Origin: Pseudonocardia kunmingensis
GTDB lineage: Bacteria > Actinomycetota > Actinomycetes > Mycobacteriales > Pseudonocardiaceae
Assembly (NCBI RefSeq): GCF_006716445.1
Contig: NZ_VFPA01000004.1
Span: 620,001-684,000 of the forward strand
Direction: 5' to 3'
DNA length: 64,000 bases
The position numbers and the translations under genes were made by a program. Of the stretch, positions 1 through 9,119 are shown in pieces. Under the pieces are notes generated by a model. It was not told where the DNA came from. It was given only the letters and a program-made list of their open reading frames with translations, and did not search any database. How positions within the stretch are numbered: the first letter of the stretch is position 1; each line of letters begins with the position of its first letter.

Positions 1-1
1 G

Positions 2-484
2 GGCCTCGGCGCCCCGGTCGGCTCGCTCGTCGCCGGTTCCGCCGAGTTCGTCGTCGAGGCGCGGCGGCTGCGGAAGATGCTCGGCGGCGGGGTGCGCCAG
101 GGCGGCGTGCTCGCGGCCGCGGGGCTGGTGGCCCTGGACCGGGTCGACCGCCTCGCCGAGGACCACGACCGCGCCCGCAAGCTCGCCGCCGGGCTGCGCG
201 AGCGCGGCTGGCAGGTCGCCTCGCCCCAGACCAACATCGTGCTCGTGGCGGTCGCCGACCTCGCGGGCACGGTGGCGAGGTTCGAGGCGGCGGGGGTGCG
301 GGCCTCGACGATGTCGGGGCAGGTCCGGCTGATGACCCACGCCGACCTCACCGACGCCGACATCACCACCGCGCTCGACCGCATCGGTCCCGTCGAGCTG
401 TCGAGGCCGGGCACGGGGACCTCCCGGGCGCGCCCCCTCCGCGGGAGCCGCGACCGCTCCGCCGTCCGCCCGGCGGGGGCCTGA
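2..484 (+). CDS. Low-specificity L-threonine aldolase, C-terminal part (cut by window start)
   Basis: PLP-dependent aldolase that splits L-threonine or L-allo-threonine into glycine and acetaldehyde. The reading frame is open from base 2 and begins GLGAPVGSLVAG, the stretch that in this family directly follows the PLP-binding lysine, so the catalytic lysine lies just outside the window. RKMLGGGVRQGGVLAAAGL is the conserved segment after it, followed by the small C-terminal domain ending near LMTHADLTDADI. The last 30 residues are Arg/Pro-rich and not conserved. It converges on the channel gene on the other strand, with 12 bases between them. Family assignment is firm; the N-terminal half is not visible. 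Confidence 0.85.
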   Translation, partial: GLGAPVGSLVAGSAEFVVEARRLRKMLGGGVRQGGVLAAAGLVALDRVDRLAEDHDRARKLAAGLRERGWQVASPQTNIVLVAVADLAGTVARFEAAGVRASTMSGQVRLMTHADLTDADITTALDRIGPVELSRPGTGTSRARPLRGSRDRSAVRPAGA

Positions 485-496
485 CCGGCACCGGCG

Positions 497-1276
497 TCAG
501 GACCGGCGGCGCTCCAACGCCTCCAGCCGGGCGTTGGCCCGCCGGAGCTCCGCGAGCACGGCGGCGAGCTGCGCCTCGGTGCGGCCCACGTCGGCCGACA
601 CCTCGTCGAGCTCCCGTTCCACCGCGGCCCCGCTGCGGCGCAGGTTCTCCACGAACCAGGACGCGATCGACGCCGTCACCACGCCGAGCAGCGCGATGCC
701 CGCGACCATCAGCGACGCCGCCACCAGCCTTCCCTCGAGGGTGACCGGGTAGCGGTCGCCGTACCCGACCGTGGAGATGGTCGTGATCGTCCACCACACC
801 GCGTCGCCGAACGTCGTGATCGTCGCGTCCGGCGCGTCCCGCTCGGCGTCGAGCACGGCGAGGGCCGCGACGAACCCGATGAGCGCGACGCTGCCGACCA
901 CGTAGACGACCACACGCCCGCGCGCGTCGTCGCGCAGCTGCCGGTTCAGCACGGTCACCGCGGTGACCACCCGCAGGGCGCGCAGCTGCCGGAACATCGG
1001 CAGCACGAGGATCGCGAGGTCCAGCAGGTGCGTGCCGACGAAGCGCCCGCGGCGGCGCGCCAGCGCGATCCGCACGAGGTAGTCCACCCCGAACAGCGCC
1101 CAGGTTCCGGTCAGCACACCCTCCAGCAGCATCCGCCCGACCGGCCCGAGCGACGTGTCGAGCACCTGCCACGCGTAGGCGACCAGGAACACCACCGCGA
1201 GCCCGGTGAGCCACCAGTCCACGCGGCGGTCCCATGCGGCGATCCGGGGTTCGTCGACGAGGGCGGGTGACAGCAT
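497..1276 (-). CDS. Voltage-gated-type potassium channel, single pore domain
   Basis: A 259-residue membrane protein with several transmembrane segments and the K+ selectivity filter TTISTVGYGDRYP near residue 165. A helix upstream (residues about 95-112, MFRQLRALRVVTAVTVLNR) carries spaced arginines like an S4 voltage sensor, so a Kv-like S1-S6 layout is likely. After the last helix, residues about 205-259 form a charged heptad-rich tail (VERELDEVSADVGRTEAQL) that should be a tetramerising coiled coil. Members conduct K+ across the cell membrane. The start is ATG at 1276. It is monocistronic, with the LysR gene 66 bases upstream on the same strand. Confidence 0.85.
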   Translation of the reverse strand: MLSPALVDEPRIAAWDRRVDWWLTGLAVVFLVAYAWQVLDTSLGPVGRMLLEGVLTGTWALFGVDYLVRIALARRRGRFVGTHLLDLAILVLPMFRQLRALRVVTAVTVLNRQLRDDARGRVVVYVVGSVALIGFVAALAVLDAERDAPDATITTFGDAVWWTITTISTVGYGDRYPVTLEGRLVAASLMVAGIALLGVVTASIASWFVENLRRSGAAVERELDEVSADVGRTEAQLAAVLAELRRANARLEALERRRS

Positions 1277-1342
1277 GTACGGAGCGTATTCGGCACCCGG
1301 GACGCCCCAGCGCAGCTTCCGACGGATCGGGGCACGGGGCGC

Positions 1343-2256
1343 CTACGACGGCGGGTCCGACTGCGAGCCGGGTGCCGGCGGGTCGCCGTCGATCGACGCC
1401 GCGGCCTCGGCGAGCGCGGCCAGCAGGGCGGTGGTGGCCGGTGGGTCGGGTGGCTCGCCGTAGGTCGCCGCGTAGATGTGCTGGCGCGATCCGGGCAGCT
1501 CGCTCGCGACGATGCCCTCGACGTGGTGGGCGCGAAGGGCCAGACCGGGGCTGGTCGTCACGCCCAGCCCGGCGACGACCAGCGCCTGCATGACGACCAT
1601 GTCCTCGGAGACGTAGCCGATCCTGGGTTCGAACCCGTGGTCGGCGCACAGCGACAGCAGGTGGCCGCGGCATCGCTCGCAGCCGGCGATCCAGGTGGCG
1701 TCGCGCAGCGCGGGCAGCGTCTGCCCGGGACTGGTGGACAGCAGGTACAGCGGGTCGTCCAGCAGGTGGTGCAGGCGCACACCGGGCGGTTCGGGTTCGG
1801 TGTCGTCGTAGCGGAAGACGATCGCGACGTCGATCTCGCCGGTGCGCAGCAGTTCCAACGCCTCCGGTGGCTGCGTGCCGGTCAGGCCGATCTGCAGCCC
1901 GGGGTGCGTGGCGGTCAGCGCCGCCACCGCCCGCGGGACGAGCGAGCCGATCACGGACGAGAAGCTGGCCACTCGCACCCGCCCGGTGCTCAGCCCCACG
2001 TGTGCGGACAGTTCGGCGGCGGCGGCGTCGATCCGCCCGAGGATCTCGGCGCCCGGGACGCCAGCAGCTGCCCGGCGGGGGTGAGCCGGATCCCGCGCCC
2101 GGCCCGTTGCAGCAGCTGCGCGCCGGTCTCGGCCTCCAGCCGGGCGAGGTGGTGGCTGACCGTCGGCTGCGTGTAGTGCAGCTCCTTCGCCGCGGCGGTG
2201 ACCGAGCCGAGCCGCGCGAGCGCGTCGATGACCCGCAGCCTGGTGACGTCCAGCAT
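1343..2256 (-). pseudogene. LysR-family transcriptional regulator, frameshifted near 2055
   Basis: Two overlapping frames together make one LysR regulator of about 304 residues. The N-terminal frame (ATG 2256) encodes the winged helix: MLDVTRLRVIDALARLGSV, then AAKELHYTQPTVSHHLARLE, then IRLTPAGQLLASR. It then runs off into nonsense. The effector-binding domain continues in another frame from AEILGRIDAAAAELSAHVG to the stop at 1343. The junction lies near 2050-2062, in a G/C-rich stretch where one base appears to be missing. Either the gene is broken or the assembly has an indel. It is divergent from the reductase-like gene at 2332, the usual LysR arrangement. Confidence 0.8.
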
Positions 2257-2331
2257 TCATCGACCTCGTCTATGACAATGCAAGAACGTTGACATTAGAC
2301 GTATGTGTCGATCAACTGCACGCTCTGTTCC

Positions 2332-2967
2332 ATGACCACGCCACTCCTCCGCGTCCACAACTTCGCCATCTCCCTCGACGGCTACGGCACCGGTGAGGGG
2401 CAGAGTGCCGACGCGCATTTCGGTCACGCGGGCGACCGGCTGCACAGGTGGATGTTCACCACCCGCTGGTGGCAGGCCGGCGGGAGCGGTGGTGTCGACG
2501 ACGCCTTCGTGCAGCGGCACGATCCGGGGATCGGCGCCGAGATCATGGGCGCCGGGAAGTGGGGCCACCCCGGATGGCACGAGGACCCGGAGTGGAAGGG
2601 CGCGTGGGGTCCCAACCCGCCGTTCCACACGCCGGTCTTCGTCCTCACGCACCACCCGCGCCCGTCCATCGAGATGGAGGGGGGCACGACGTTCCACTTC
2701 CTCGACGCGTCGCCCGCCGACGCGCTGGAGGCCGCCCGCGAGGCGGCGGGCGGGCGGGACGTCCGCCTCGGCGGCGGCCCCACCGTGATCCGCGAGTTCC
2801 TCGCCGCCGGGCTCGTCGACCACATGCACGTCGCGGTGGTGCCGATCCTGCTCGGCCGGGGAGTGCGGCTCTGGGACGGGCTCGAGGGCCTCGAGGAGGA
2901 CTACCGGGTCGAGGCGACCTCCGCGCCCAGCGGCGTCACGCACGTGACGTTCACCCGCAAGGGCTGA
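2332..2967 (+). CDS. Dihydrofolate-reductase-fold protein (RibD C-terminal family)
   Basis: A 211-residue protein of the RibD_C / dihydrofolate-reductase-like superfamily, seen in the N-terminal strand RVHNFAISLDGYGTG, the central VFVLTHHPRPSIEMEGGTTF and the nucleotide-binding tract VRLGGGPTVIREFLAAGLVD, followed by HVAVVPILLGRGVRLW. Family members are NAD(P)H-dependent reductases of unknown substrate. The chosen start is ATG 2332; an in-frame GTG at 2305 is possible, but alignment-type residues begin only after 2332. It is divergent from the LysR gene and may be its target; that link is inferred from position only. Confidence 0.8.
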   Translation: MTTPLLRVHNFAISLDGYGTGEGQSADAHFGHAGDRLHRWMFTTRWWQAGGSGGVDDAFVQRHDPGIGAEIMGAGKWGHPGWHEDPEWKGAWGPNPPFHTPVFVLTHHPRPSIEMEGGTTFHFLDASPADALEAAREAAGGRDVRLGGGPTVIREFLAAGLVDHMHVAVVPILLGRGVRLWDGLEGLEEDYRVEATSAPSGVTHVTFTRKG

Positions 2968-2992
2968 CCGGAGCGCCGCCGGCGAGGAACAG

Positions 2993-4180
2993 CTAGCCCG
3001 GCAGCCAGGCGGCGAGCCGCCGCAGCGCCTCCTCGATGTCCTCGCCCGCTCCCGCGAACGAGAGCCGGACGTACCGGCTCCCGCCGACCGGGTCGAAGTC
3101 GACGCCCGGCGCGACGGCCACGCCGGTCTCGGCGAGGAGCCGGTAGGTGAGGTCCATCGAGTCCGCGGTCAGGTGCGACACGTCGGCGTAGACGTAGAAG
3201 GCGCCGTCCGCGGGCGCCAGGCGGTCGATGCCCATCCGCGGCAGCCCGTCGAGCAGGAGCGCCCGGTTGGCCGCGTAGCGGGCGACGTGCCCGTCGGCCT
3301 CGGCGTAGGCGGAGCCGTCGAAGGCACCCAGCGCCGCGCGCTGCGCCAGAGCGGGCGGGCAGATCGTGAAGTTGCCGGTGAGGCGGTCGGCGGCACGCAG
3401 CAGCCGCGGCGGCAGCAGCAGCCAGCCCAGCCGCCACCCCGTCATCGAAAAGTACTTCGAGAACGAGTTGACGACGATCGCCTCGCGGGAGCTGCTCCAC
3501 GCCGACGAGGTGGCGGGGGACCCGGCGTAGGAGATGCCGTGGTAGATCTCGTCGCTCACCAGCTGCACGCCGGTGCGCTCGCAGTGGGCGGCGATCGCGG
3601 CGAGCTCGGCGGGGTCGAGCACGGTGCCGGTGGGGTTGGCCGGGCTCGCGACGATCAGGCCCTGCACGGGCTCGTCGAGCGCCTCGAGCATCGCGACGGT
3701 GGGCTGGTAGCGGGTCTGCGGCCCGCACGGCAGGTCGACGACCTCGCAGCCGAGCGCGGTGAGGATGTTGCGGTAGCAGGGGTAGCCGGGGCTGGCCAGC
3801 GCCACCCGGTCCCCCGCGTCGAACGCCGCGAGGAACGCCAGCAGGAAACCGCCGGACGACCCCGTGGTGACCACGACCTGCTCCGGCGGCACCTCGAGCC
3901 CGTACGTGCGGGCGTAGTGCCCCGCGATGGCGTGGCGCAGCTCGGGGATCCCGAGCGCGACGGTGTAGCCCAGCACATCGTCCTCCAGCGCCACCGCGGC
4001 GGCGGCCCGGACGGCCTCGGGCGCGCGTGTGGAGGGCTGGCCCGCGGAGAGGTTGACGAGATCCCCGTGGGTGCGTTGCCGCTCGGCGGCTGCCGCCCAG
4101 ACGTCCATGACGTGGAACGGCGGGATCGCCGCGCGTGCGGCGACGGCGAGGCTGGAGGGCGAAGCGGGCTGCATCGGCAC
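2993..4180 (-). CDS. Class I/II PLP-dependent aminotransferase
   Basis: A 395-residue fold-type I aminotransferase. The substrate-side motif LSAGQPS is near residue 43, NPTG at about 207, DEIYHG at about 238, and the PLP lysine lies in NSFSKYFSMTGWRLGW at about 266. The arginine near the C-terminus (SRYVRLSFAG) fits binding of the substrate carboxylate. This is the aspartate/alanine-type family that moves amino groups between an amino acid and 2-oxoglutarate; the donor cannot be read from sequence. A GTG at 4180 or ATG at 4174 could start it, and neither has a strong ribosome-binding site. It converges on the reductase-like gene. Confidence 0.87.
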   Translation of the reverse strand: MPMQPASPSSLAVAARAAIPPFHVMDVWAAAAERQRTHGDLVNLSAGQPSTRAPEAVRAAAAVALEDDVLGYTVALGIPELRHAIAGHYARTYGLEVPPEQVVVTTGSSGGFLLAFLAAFDAGDRVALASPGYPCYRNILTALGCEVVDLPCGPQTRYQPTVAMLEALDEPVQGLIVASPANPTGTVLDPAELAAIAAHCERTGVQLVSDEIYHGISYAGSPATSSAWSSSREAIVVNSFSKYFSMTGWRLGWLLLPPRLLRAADRLTGNFTICPPALAQRAALGAFDGSAYAEADGHVARYAANRALLLDGLPRMGIDRLAPADGAFYVYADVSHLTADSMDLTYRLLAETGVAVAPGVDFDPVGGSRYVRLSFAGAGEDIEEALRRLAAWLPG

Positions 4181-4260
4181 GACGCGAGCTTATGCGCGAC
4201 GGCGGCCGCCCCACTCCCGTGAGGCAGCCGCCGGTACGCGGACGTGCGGAGCCGGACGCG

Positions 4261-6021
4261 TCAGAGGATGCCCGCGACCAGGTCCGTGGCGGAGAAGCGG
4301 TCGCTGCCGCCCTCGTCGGAGTCCTTGCCCGAGTCGTCCGAGTCCTCGTCGGAGTCCTCGTCGTCGTCGGAGTCCTTGCTCGAGTCCTCGTCCGAGTCCT
4401 TGCCCGAGTCGTCCGACTCCTCGTCGGAGTCCTTGCTCGAACCCTCGTCGGAGTCCTCGTCGGACGAGGAGTCGCGGTCGGAACCGCGGTCCGAGCCGCC
4501 GCCCAGCAGACCACCCAGCAGACCGCTCGAACGGCGCTCGTCGCCGGAGTCCTCGTCCGAGTCCTCGTCCGACTCCTCGTCGGAGTTCGAGTCCTCGTCG
4601 GACGACGACTCGTCGCGGTCCGAACCCCGGTCCGAGCCGCCGCCCAGCAGACCACCCAGCAGACCGCTCGAACGGCGCTCGTCGCCGGAGTCCTCGTCCG
4701 AGTCCTCGTCGGACTCCTCGTCCGAGTCGCGGTCCGAGTCGCGGTCCGAGCCACCGCCCAGCAGGCCGGCGAGCAGACCACCCGAGCGGCGCTCGTCGTC
4801 GTCGGAGTCCTCGTCCGAGTCCGAGCCGCGGTCCGAACCGCCACCCAGCAGGCCCGAGAGCAGACCACCCGAGCGGCGCTCGTCGTCGTCGGAGTCCTCG
4901 TCCGAGTCCGAGCCGCGGTCCGAACCGCCACCCAGCAGACCCGAGAGCAGACCACCGGAACGGCGCTCGTCGTCGTCGGAGTCCTCGTCGGAGTCGCGGT
5001 CCCCTCCGAGGAGGCCGGTCAGCAGGCCGCCGGAGCGGTCGTCGTCCGAGCCGTCGAGGCCCAGCGGCAGGTCGAGCCGAAGGCCCTTGTCGCCGGTGAG
5101 GTCGGCGACCGTCCGGACGACGTCCAGGTCGGTGAGGCCGTCGACGTCGAGGTCCTGCAGCGCCGCGGGCAGCTCGTCGAGGTCGAGGTCGTCCAGGTCG
5201 AGGTCGCCCAGCGCCTGGCTCACCTCCAGCTCGTCGAGGACCGAGGGCAGCTCGTCCAGCTGGACGTTGTCCAGCGCGGCCGGGAGCTCGTCGAGGTCGA
5301 GGTCCTCCAGCGCGGCGGGCAGCTCGTCGAGGTCGAGGTCCTCCAGGACCGACGCGAGGTCGCCCAGCTGGACGTCCTGCAGGTCGACCGGGAGCTCGTC
5401 CAGGTCGAGGTCCTCCAGCGAGGCCGGGAGCTCCTCCAGGTCGAGCTCCTCGACGATCGCGGGCAGGATCTTCAGCGCCTCGACGTCGTCGACGTCGGCG
5501 GGGAGGTCCAGGTCATCGACGAGGTCGGCGGCATCGTCCTCGGACAGCGCGAGGTCCTCGATCACCGGCAGCGCCGGCAGCTCGCCGACGACGGGCAGCG
5601 CGGTGAGCGAGGTGGCGCTCGGCAGCGCCCCGGGCGTGGGCAGCGACGGCAGGTCGCCGACCAGCGGGAGGACGTCGGCGCCCGGCAGCTCCGGAACCGT
5701 GTCACCCATCTCGAACAGGTCGAGGCCGACGCCCGTGAACGGCACGCCGTCGGTGGGCAGGCCACCCGGGGTGACGGCGTCGATCGGGAGCTGGTCGACC
5801 CCGAGCGCGTCGAGCCCGGGCAGGACGGCCTCGGCCACGGACAACCCGAGATCCGCGCCCGAGTCGTCGTCCGAGACATCCACGTCCGCACCGGCCGCGG
5901 CGGCCGGCCCGGCGACGGCGAACATCGCCATCGGCGCTCCAAGGACGCCGATCGCGGCGCGCCCGGCGATCTTCGACGCGCGGCTCGGGGCAGCGTGTCG
6001 AGGCCGTGCGTTCTTCGTCAT
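4261..6021 (-). CDS. Secreted acidic repeat protein: leucine/aspartate repeats then Ser-Asp repeats
   Basis: A 586-residue protein with a signal-like N-terminus: basic MTKNARPRHA, a hydrophobic run AAIGVLGAPMAMFAVAG and a PAAAAGA cleavage region, so export is likely. Residues about 150-320 are tandem units of the type EDLDLDELPAAL. Residues about 340-586 contain six GGLL(S/T/A/G)GLLGG blocks separated by Ser-Asp-Glu runs ending DERRS. The ATG at 6021 has GAGGA 6-7 bases upstream; a TTG four codons earlier lies inside that site and is less likely. I recognise no catalytic domain. The acidity suggests cation binding or a surface spacer, but this is inference. No sortase signal is seen at the C-terminus (ATDLVAGIL). 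Confidence 0.75.
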   Translation of the reverse strand: MTKNARPRHAAPSRASKIAGRAAIGVLGAPMAMFAVAGPAAAAGADVDVSDDDSGADLGLSVAEAVLPGLDALGVDQLPIDAVTPGGLPTDGVPFTGVGLDLFEMGDTVPELPGADVLPLVGDLPSLPTPGALPSATSLTALPVVGELPALPVIEDLALSEDDAADLVDDLDLPADVDDVEALKILPAIVEELDLEELPASLEDLDLDELPVDLQDVQLGDLASVLEDLDLDELPAALEDLDLDELPAALDNVQLDELPSVLDELEVSQALGDLDLDDLDLDELPAALQDLDVDGLTDLDVVRTVADLTGDKGLRLDLPLGLDGSDDDRSGGLLTGLLGGDRDSDEDSDDDERRSGGLLSGLLGGGSDRGSDSDEDSDDDERRSGGLLSGLLGGGSDRGSDSDEDSDDDERRSGGLLAGLLGGGSDRDSDRDSDEESDEDSDEDSGDERRSSGLLGGLLGGGSDRGSDRDESSSDEDSNSDEESDEDSDEDSGDERRSSGLLGGLLGGGSDRGSDRDSSSDEDSDEGSSKDSDEESDDSGKDSDEDSSKDSDDDEDSDEDSDDSGKDSDEGGSDRFSATDLVAGIL

Positions 6022-6275
6022 GCGAGTCCTCAAGTTGTGTCGGGGAGCGAACTTGGACCCGGGGTGATCGCGGCGGGGAACCGTCGTGGGGAGCGACGAC
6101 GGCCGTGATCACTCCAGGTGCGCAGACCCTGGCGTTCCACCCGTTCGGACGCAAGTCGCTGAGAGCGACGGCGGAACACTGCCCCGAAGCACGAACGGGG
6201 CAATGAGCTTGCGCTTCACGGCGGGGAGGCTACCTCAAGCGATCACGAATGTCACCTGATCGGGCGACACTGATT
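6022..6275. other. Intergenic region upstream of the acidic repeat protein
   Basis: 254 bases between the purD stop and the start of the repeat-protein gene, both on the minus strand. It holds a short hairpin, GCCCCG (6181-6186) paired with CGGGGC (6196-6201), and should carry the promoter of the repeat-protein gene. I looked for a cyclic-di-AMP riboswitch, which sometimes precedes exported actinobacterial proteins, and did not see its conserved core. Confidence 0.4.
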
Positions 6276-7541
6276 TCACGACGGGGCGGGTACGGCAACC
6301 GCGCCCTGCGCGGCCCGCAGCGCGATGTCCGTGCGGTGGTGCGATCCCGGGAGGTGCACGCGCTCCAGGCGCCGGTAGGCCTCCTGCCGGGCCTCCACGA
6401 GGTCGGCGCCCGTTCCCACCACGGACAGCACCCGGCCACCGGTGGAGACCACCGCACCGTCGTCGCGCCTGCGGGTGCCGGCGTGCAGCACGCCCTCGCC
6501 CGCCGCGCCGGCGATCACGTCACCGACGCGCGGCGGCCCGGGGTAGCCCTCGGCCGCCACGACGACGGTCACGGCGGCGCCGTCGGCCCACTGGATGGCG
6601 GGCTGGGCCGCGAGCTCACCCGTGGCCGTCGCGTGCAGGAGCGCGGCGAGCGGGCTGCGCAGCAGCGCGAGCACGACCTGCGTCTCCGGGTCGCCGAAGC
6701 GGCAGTTGAACTCGATCACGGCGGGCCCCGCGGAGGTCAGCACCAGCCCCGCGTACAGCAGCCCGCTGAACGGCACCTCGCGCCGGACGAGCTCCGCGGC
6801 GACCGGTGCCACCACCGTCTGCACCAGCTCGTCGGCCAGGGCCGGCGACGCCCATGGCAGGGGCGCGTAGGCGCCCATACCGCCGGTGTTCGGCCCGGAG
6901 TCGTCGTCACCCACGCGCTTGAAGTCCTGCGCCGGCAGGAGCGGGACGACGGTCTCGCCGTCGACGAGGCAGAAGAGCGACACCTCCGGCCCGTCGAGGT
7001 AGGACTCGAGCAGGACCGGGTGGCCGCCGTCGAGGAGCGTGCTGGCGTGCGCCCTGGCGACGTCGAGATCGGAGCTGACCACCACGCCCTTGCCGGCCGC
7101 GAGGCCGTCGTCCTTCACGACGTAGGGCGGCGCGAAGCGCGCGAGCGCGGCGTCCAGGTGCGCCGGGTTGTCGACGACGAGCGACGTGGCCGTGTTGACA
7201 CCCGCGGCGGCCATCACGTCCTTCGCGAAGCTCTTCGAGCCCTCGATCCGCGCGGCGGCGGCGCTCGGCCCGAAGCACGCGATGCCCGCGGCCCGGACGG
7301 CGTCGGCCGCGCCCGCGACGAGCGGCACCTCGGGTCCGATCACCACGAGGTCGGCGCGCCACTCCAGCGCCAGCGCCGCCACCGCCGCGGGATCGGCGGC
7401 ATCGAGCCCGCGCTGCTCGGCCACCGCGGCGGTTCCCGCGTTGCCCGGCGCGCAGGCGAGCGCCGTGACCCCGGGGTCCTGCGCCATGGCGAGGACGACG
7501 GCGTGCTCTCGAGCACCGGACCCCACGACAAGAACTCGCAC
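6276..7541 (-). CDS. purD: Phosphoribosylamine-glycine ligase (GAR synthetase)
   Basis: Second step of de novo purine synthesis: 5-phosphoribosylamine + glycine + ATP gives glycinamide ribonucleotide. The 421-residue length is normal. The N-terminal domain starts RVLVVGSGAREHA, the ATP-grasp part carries VVKDDGLAAGKGVVV, and the diagnostic purD signature FNCRFGDPETQ is at about residue 290, followed by the C-terminal barrel-sandwich domain. The start is GTG 7541, which gives the canonical N-terminus; a longer open frame upstream is only GC-rich read-through. It lies 23 bases downstream of the alpha/beta hydrolase gene on the same strand. Confidence 0.93.
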   Translation of the reverse strand: MRVLVVGSGAREHAVVLAMAQDPGVTALACAPGNAGTAAVAEQRGLDAADPAAVAALALEWRADLVVIGPEVPLVAGAADAVRAAGIACFGPSAAAARIEGSKSFAKDVMAAAGVNTATSLVVDNPAHLDAALARFAPPYVVKDDGLAAGKGVVVSSDLDVARAHASTLLDGGHPVLLESYLDGPEVSLFCLVDGETVVPLLPAQDFKRVGDDDSGPNTGGMGAYAPLPWASPALADELVQTVVAPVAAELVRREVPFSGLLYAGLVLTSAGPAVIEFNCRFGDPETQVVLALLRSPLAALLHATATGELAAQPAIQWADGAAVTVVVAAEGYPGPPRVGDVIAGAAGEGVLHAGTRRRDDGAVVSTGGRVLSVVGTGADLVEARQEAYRRLERVHLPGSHHRTDIALRAAQGAVAVPAPS

Positions 7542-7564
7542 GTCACGGGATCGTAGATGCCGCC

Positions 7565-8485
7565 TCAGGGGACGAGCAGCGCGGTCGTCGCCTCCGGGCG
7601 TTCCTCGTGCGGGAAGTGCCCGGTCCCGGGCAGGACGTGCAGGTGGTGCTCGGGGCCCGCCCACCGCACGGATGCGGCCGCGGTCGACGCGAGGAGGCAG
7701 GGATCGAGCGCGCCGTGCACCTGCCGCACCGGGACGGACGGCGGCCGGGCGACCGCGGCCGCGAACCGGTGCCCCTCGATCCGGAACTGCGAGCGCACGG
7801 CCCACCGGTAGTACTCGAGCGCGCTGTGCACGGTGCCGGTCACCCGGATCGCCCGCCGGTAGTGCGCGACGGCCTCGGCGAAGTCGTCGGACGCGGTCCA
7901 CCCGGGTCCCGACCAGGAGCGCAGGATCCGCTCCACCCGGGCGCCGCCGTCGCGCCGCAACGACCGCTCCGGCCAGCGCGGGAGCTGGAAGGCGGCGGCG
8001 TAGCGCGCCGTGGCCGCACCCTGCCCGAACGGGTCGCGCACGACCGCGGCACGCACGGCCAGCGGGTGCGGCGCGCCGATCGCGGTGAGCGAGAGCACCA
8101 ACCGGGGGTGCAGCGCGGTCACCGTCCAGGCGATGAGCCCGCCCCAGTCGTGCCCGACGAGGTGGGCGCGCGGCTCCCCGAGCGCGCGGATCAACCCGGC
8201 GACGTCACCGGCGAGCGTCCACAGGTCGTAGCCGCGGGGCGGTTTGTCGGAGCCGCCGTAACCGCGCAGGTCGACGGCCACCACCCGGTAGCCGCGTCGG
8301 GCGAGCGCCGGGAGCTGGTGGCGCCACGACCACCAGAACTCGGGGAAGCCGTGCAGCAGGACGACGAGCGGCCCGCCGCCGTCGCACTCGGCCACCTGCA
8401 GCCGGATCCCGTTGGCGGACACCCCGCGGTGGGTCCACGGACCGGGCAGCCGGAGGGCGGACGCGTCCGTACCCGCCCGCCGCAC
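7565..8485 (-). CDS. Alpha/beta hydrolase, epoxide-hydrolase-like
   Basis: A 306-residue alpha/beta hydrolase. The oxyanion-hole motif HGFPEFWWSW sits near residue 45. The nucleophile elbow GHDWGG (residue about 113) carries Asp, as in epoxide hydrolases and haloalkane dehalogenases rather than Ser esterases. The acid is expected near VHGALDP and the histidine is in GTGHFPHEE near the C-terminus. A cap domain lies between. Water-driven opening of epoxides is the family reaction; the natural substrate is unknown. The GTG start at 8485 lies 5 bases after the stop of the holin-like gene, so the two are probably co-translated. Confidence 0.85.
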   Translation of the reverse strand: MRRAGTDASALRLPGPWTHRGVSANGIRLQVAECDGGGPLVVLLHGFPEFWWSWRHQLPALARRGYRVVAVDLRGYGGSDKPPRGYDLWTLAGDVAGLIRALGEPRAHLVGHDWGGLIAWTVTALHPRLVLSLTAIGAPHPLAVRAAVVRDPFGQGAATARYAAAFQLPRWPERSLRRDGGARVERILRSWSGPGWTASDDFAEAVAHYRRAIRVTGTVHSALEYYRWAVRSQFRIEGHRFAAAVARPPSVPVRQVHGALDPCLLASTAAASVRWAGPEHHLHVLPGTGHFPHEERPEATTALLVP

Positions 8486-8490
8486 GGGTG

Positions 8491-9009
8491 TCAGCGGGCG
8501 ACGACGCCCTGCCGGGAGCCCAGCTCGGGCGCGGTGCCCTGCCCGTTCTGGTCGTGGCCCCGGTGGGTGAGCACCTGTGCCGACTCCTTGAGCGAGGAGA
8601 TCGTGCGCTCCGGCTTGCGGATCCGGCGCACGCGCAGGTAGCCGAGCAGGCCGAACAGCGCGGCCACGAGAAGCATGATCCCGAAGACGATGCCGAACGC
8701 CGCCGAACGCGGCAGCCAGATGTCGAGCACCTCACCGAGCGCGAGGAACGCGAAGAACAGGCTGAACAGCAGGATCGTCAGCGCGACGACGAAGAAGATG
8801 CTGCCCTGCAGGCCCTTCTTCACCTCGGCCGTGACCTCGGCACGGGCCAGCTCGACCTCGGCGCGCACCAGGGTGGAGACGTGCGCGGTGGCCTCGCGGA
8901 CGAGCCCGCCGATCGACTGCTCCTCCGGACGGGCCGGCTCCGGCGCGAGCGGGATCGACGGCAGGACGGGCGGGACGTCCGCACCGCTGGAGCTGGTCGG
9001 GCTGGCCAC
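8491..9009 (-). CDS. Phage-holin-superfamily membrane protein (actinobacterial)
   Basis: A 172-residue protein of the actinobacterial putative actinobacteriophage holin / superfamily III type. A soluble amphipathic stretch with the typical SIGGLVREATAHVSTLVRAE (residues about 33-52) is followed by two transmembrane helices (SIFFVVALTILLFSLFFAF and AFGIVFGIMLLVAALFGLL) and a basic tail. Despite the family name these are chromosomal membrane proteins with no shown lytic role. GTG at 9009 has AGGAGG six bases upstream and is preferred over ATG 9054. It heads the small operon with the hydrolase. Confidence 0.75.
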   Translation of the reverse strand: MASPTSSSGADVPPVLPSIPLAPEPARPEEQSIGGLVREATAHVSTLVRAEVELARAEVTAEVKKGLQGSIFFVVALTILLFSLFFAFLALGEVLDIWLPRSAAFGIVFGIMLLVAALFGLLGYLRVRRIRKPERTISSLKESAQVLTHRGHDQNGQGTAPELGSRQGVVAR

Positions 9010-9119
9010 CGCGGTCCTCCTGCTCAAGATCTCCGGTCGTGATCGCCGCGCCATCCTTCCACGACCGCCCGCTCGATGCCCGTTGGAGGAGCCCCGGCGC
9101 GCCGCAGCGGATCGGCACC

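Noticed and set aside
2901..4955. 684-residue minus-strand open frame over the aminotransferase and repeat gene
   Set aside because: Shadow of real genes; composed of Arg/Thr/Ala repeats produced by the Ser-Asp repeat DNA.
6022..6275. Cyclic-di-AMP riboswitch upstream of the exported repeat protein
   Set aside because: The conserved core sequences could not be found on the minus strand.
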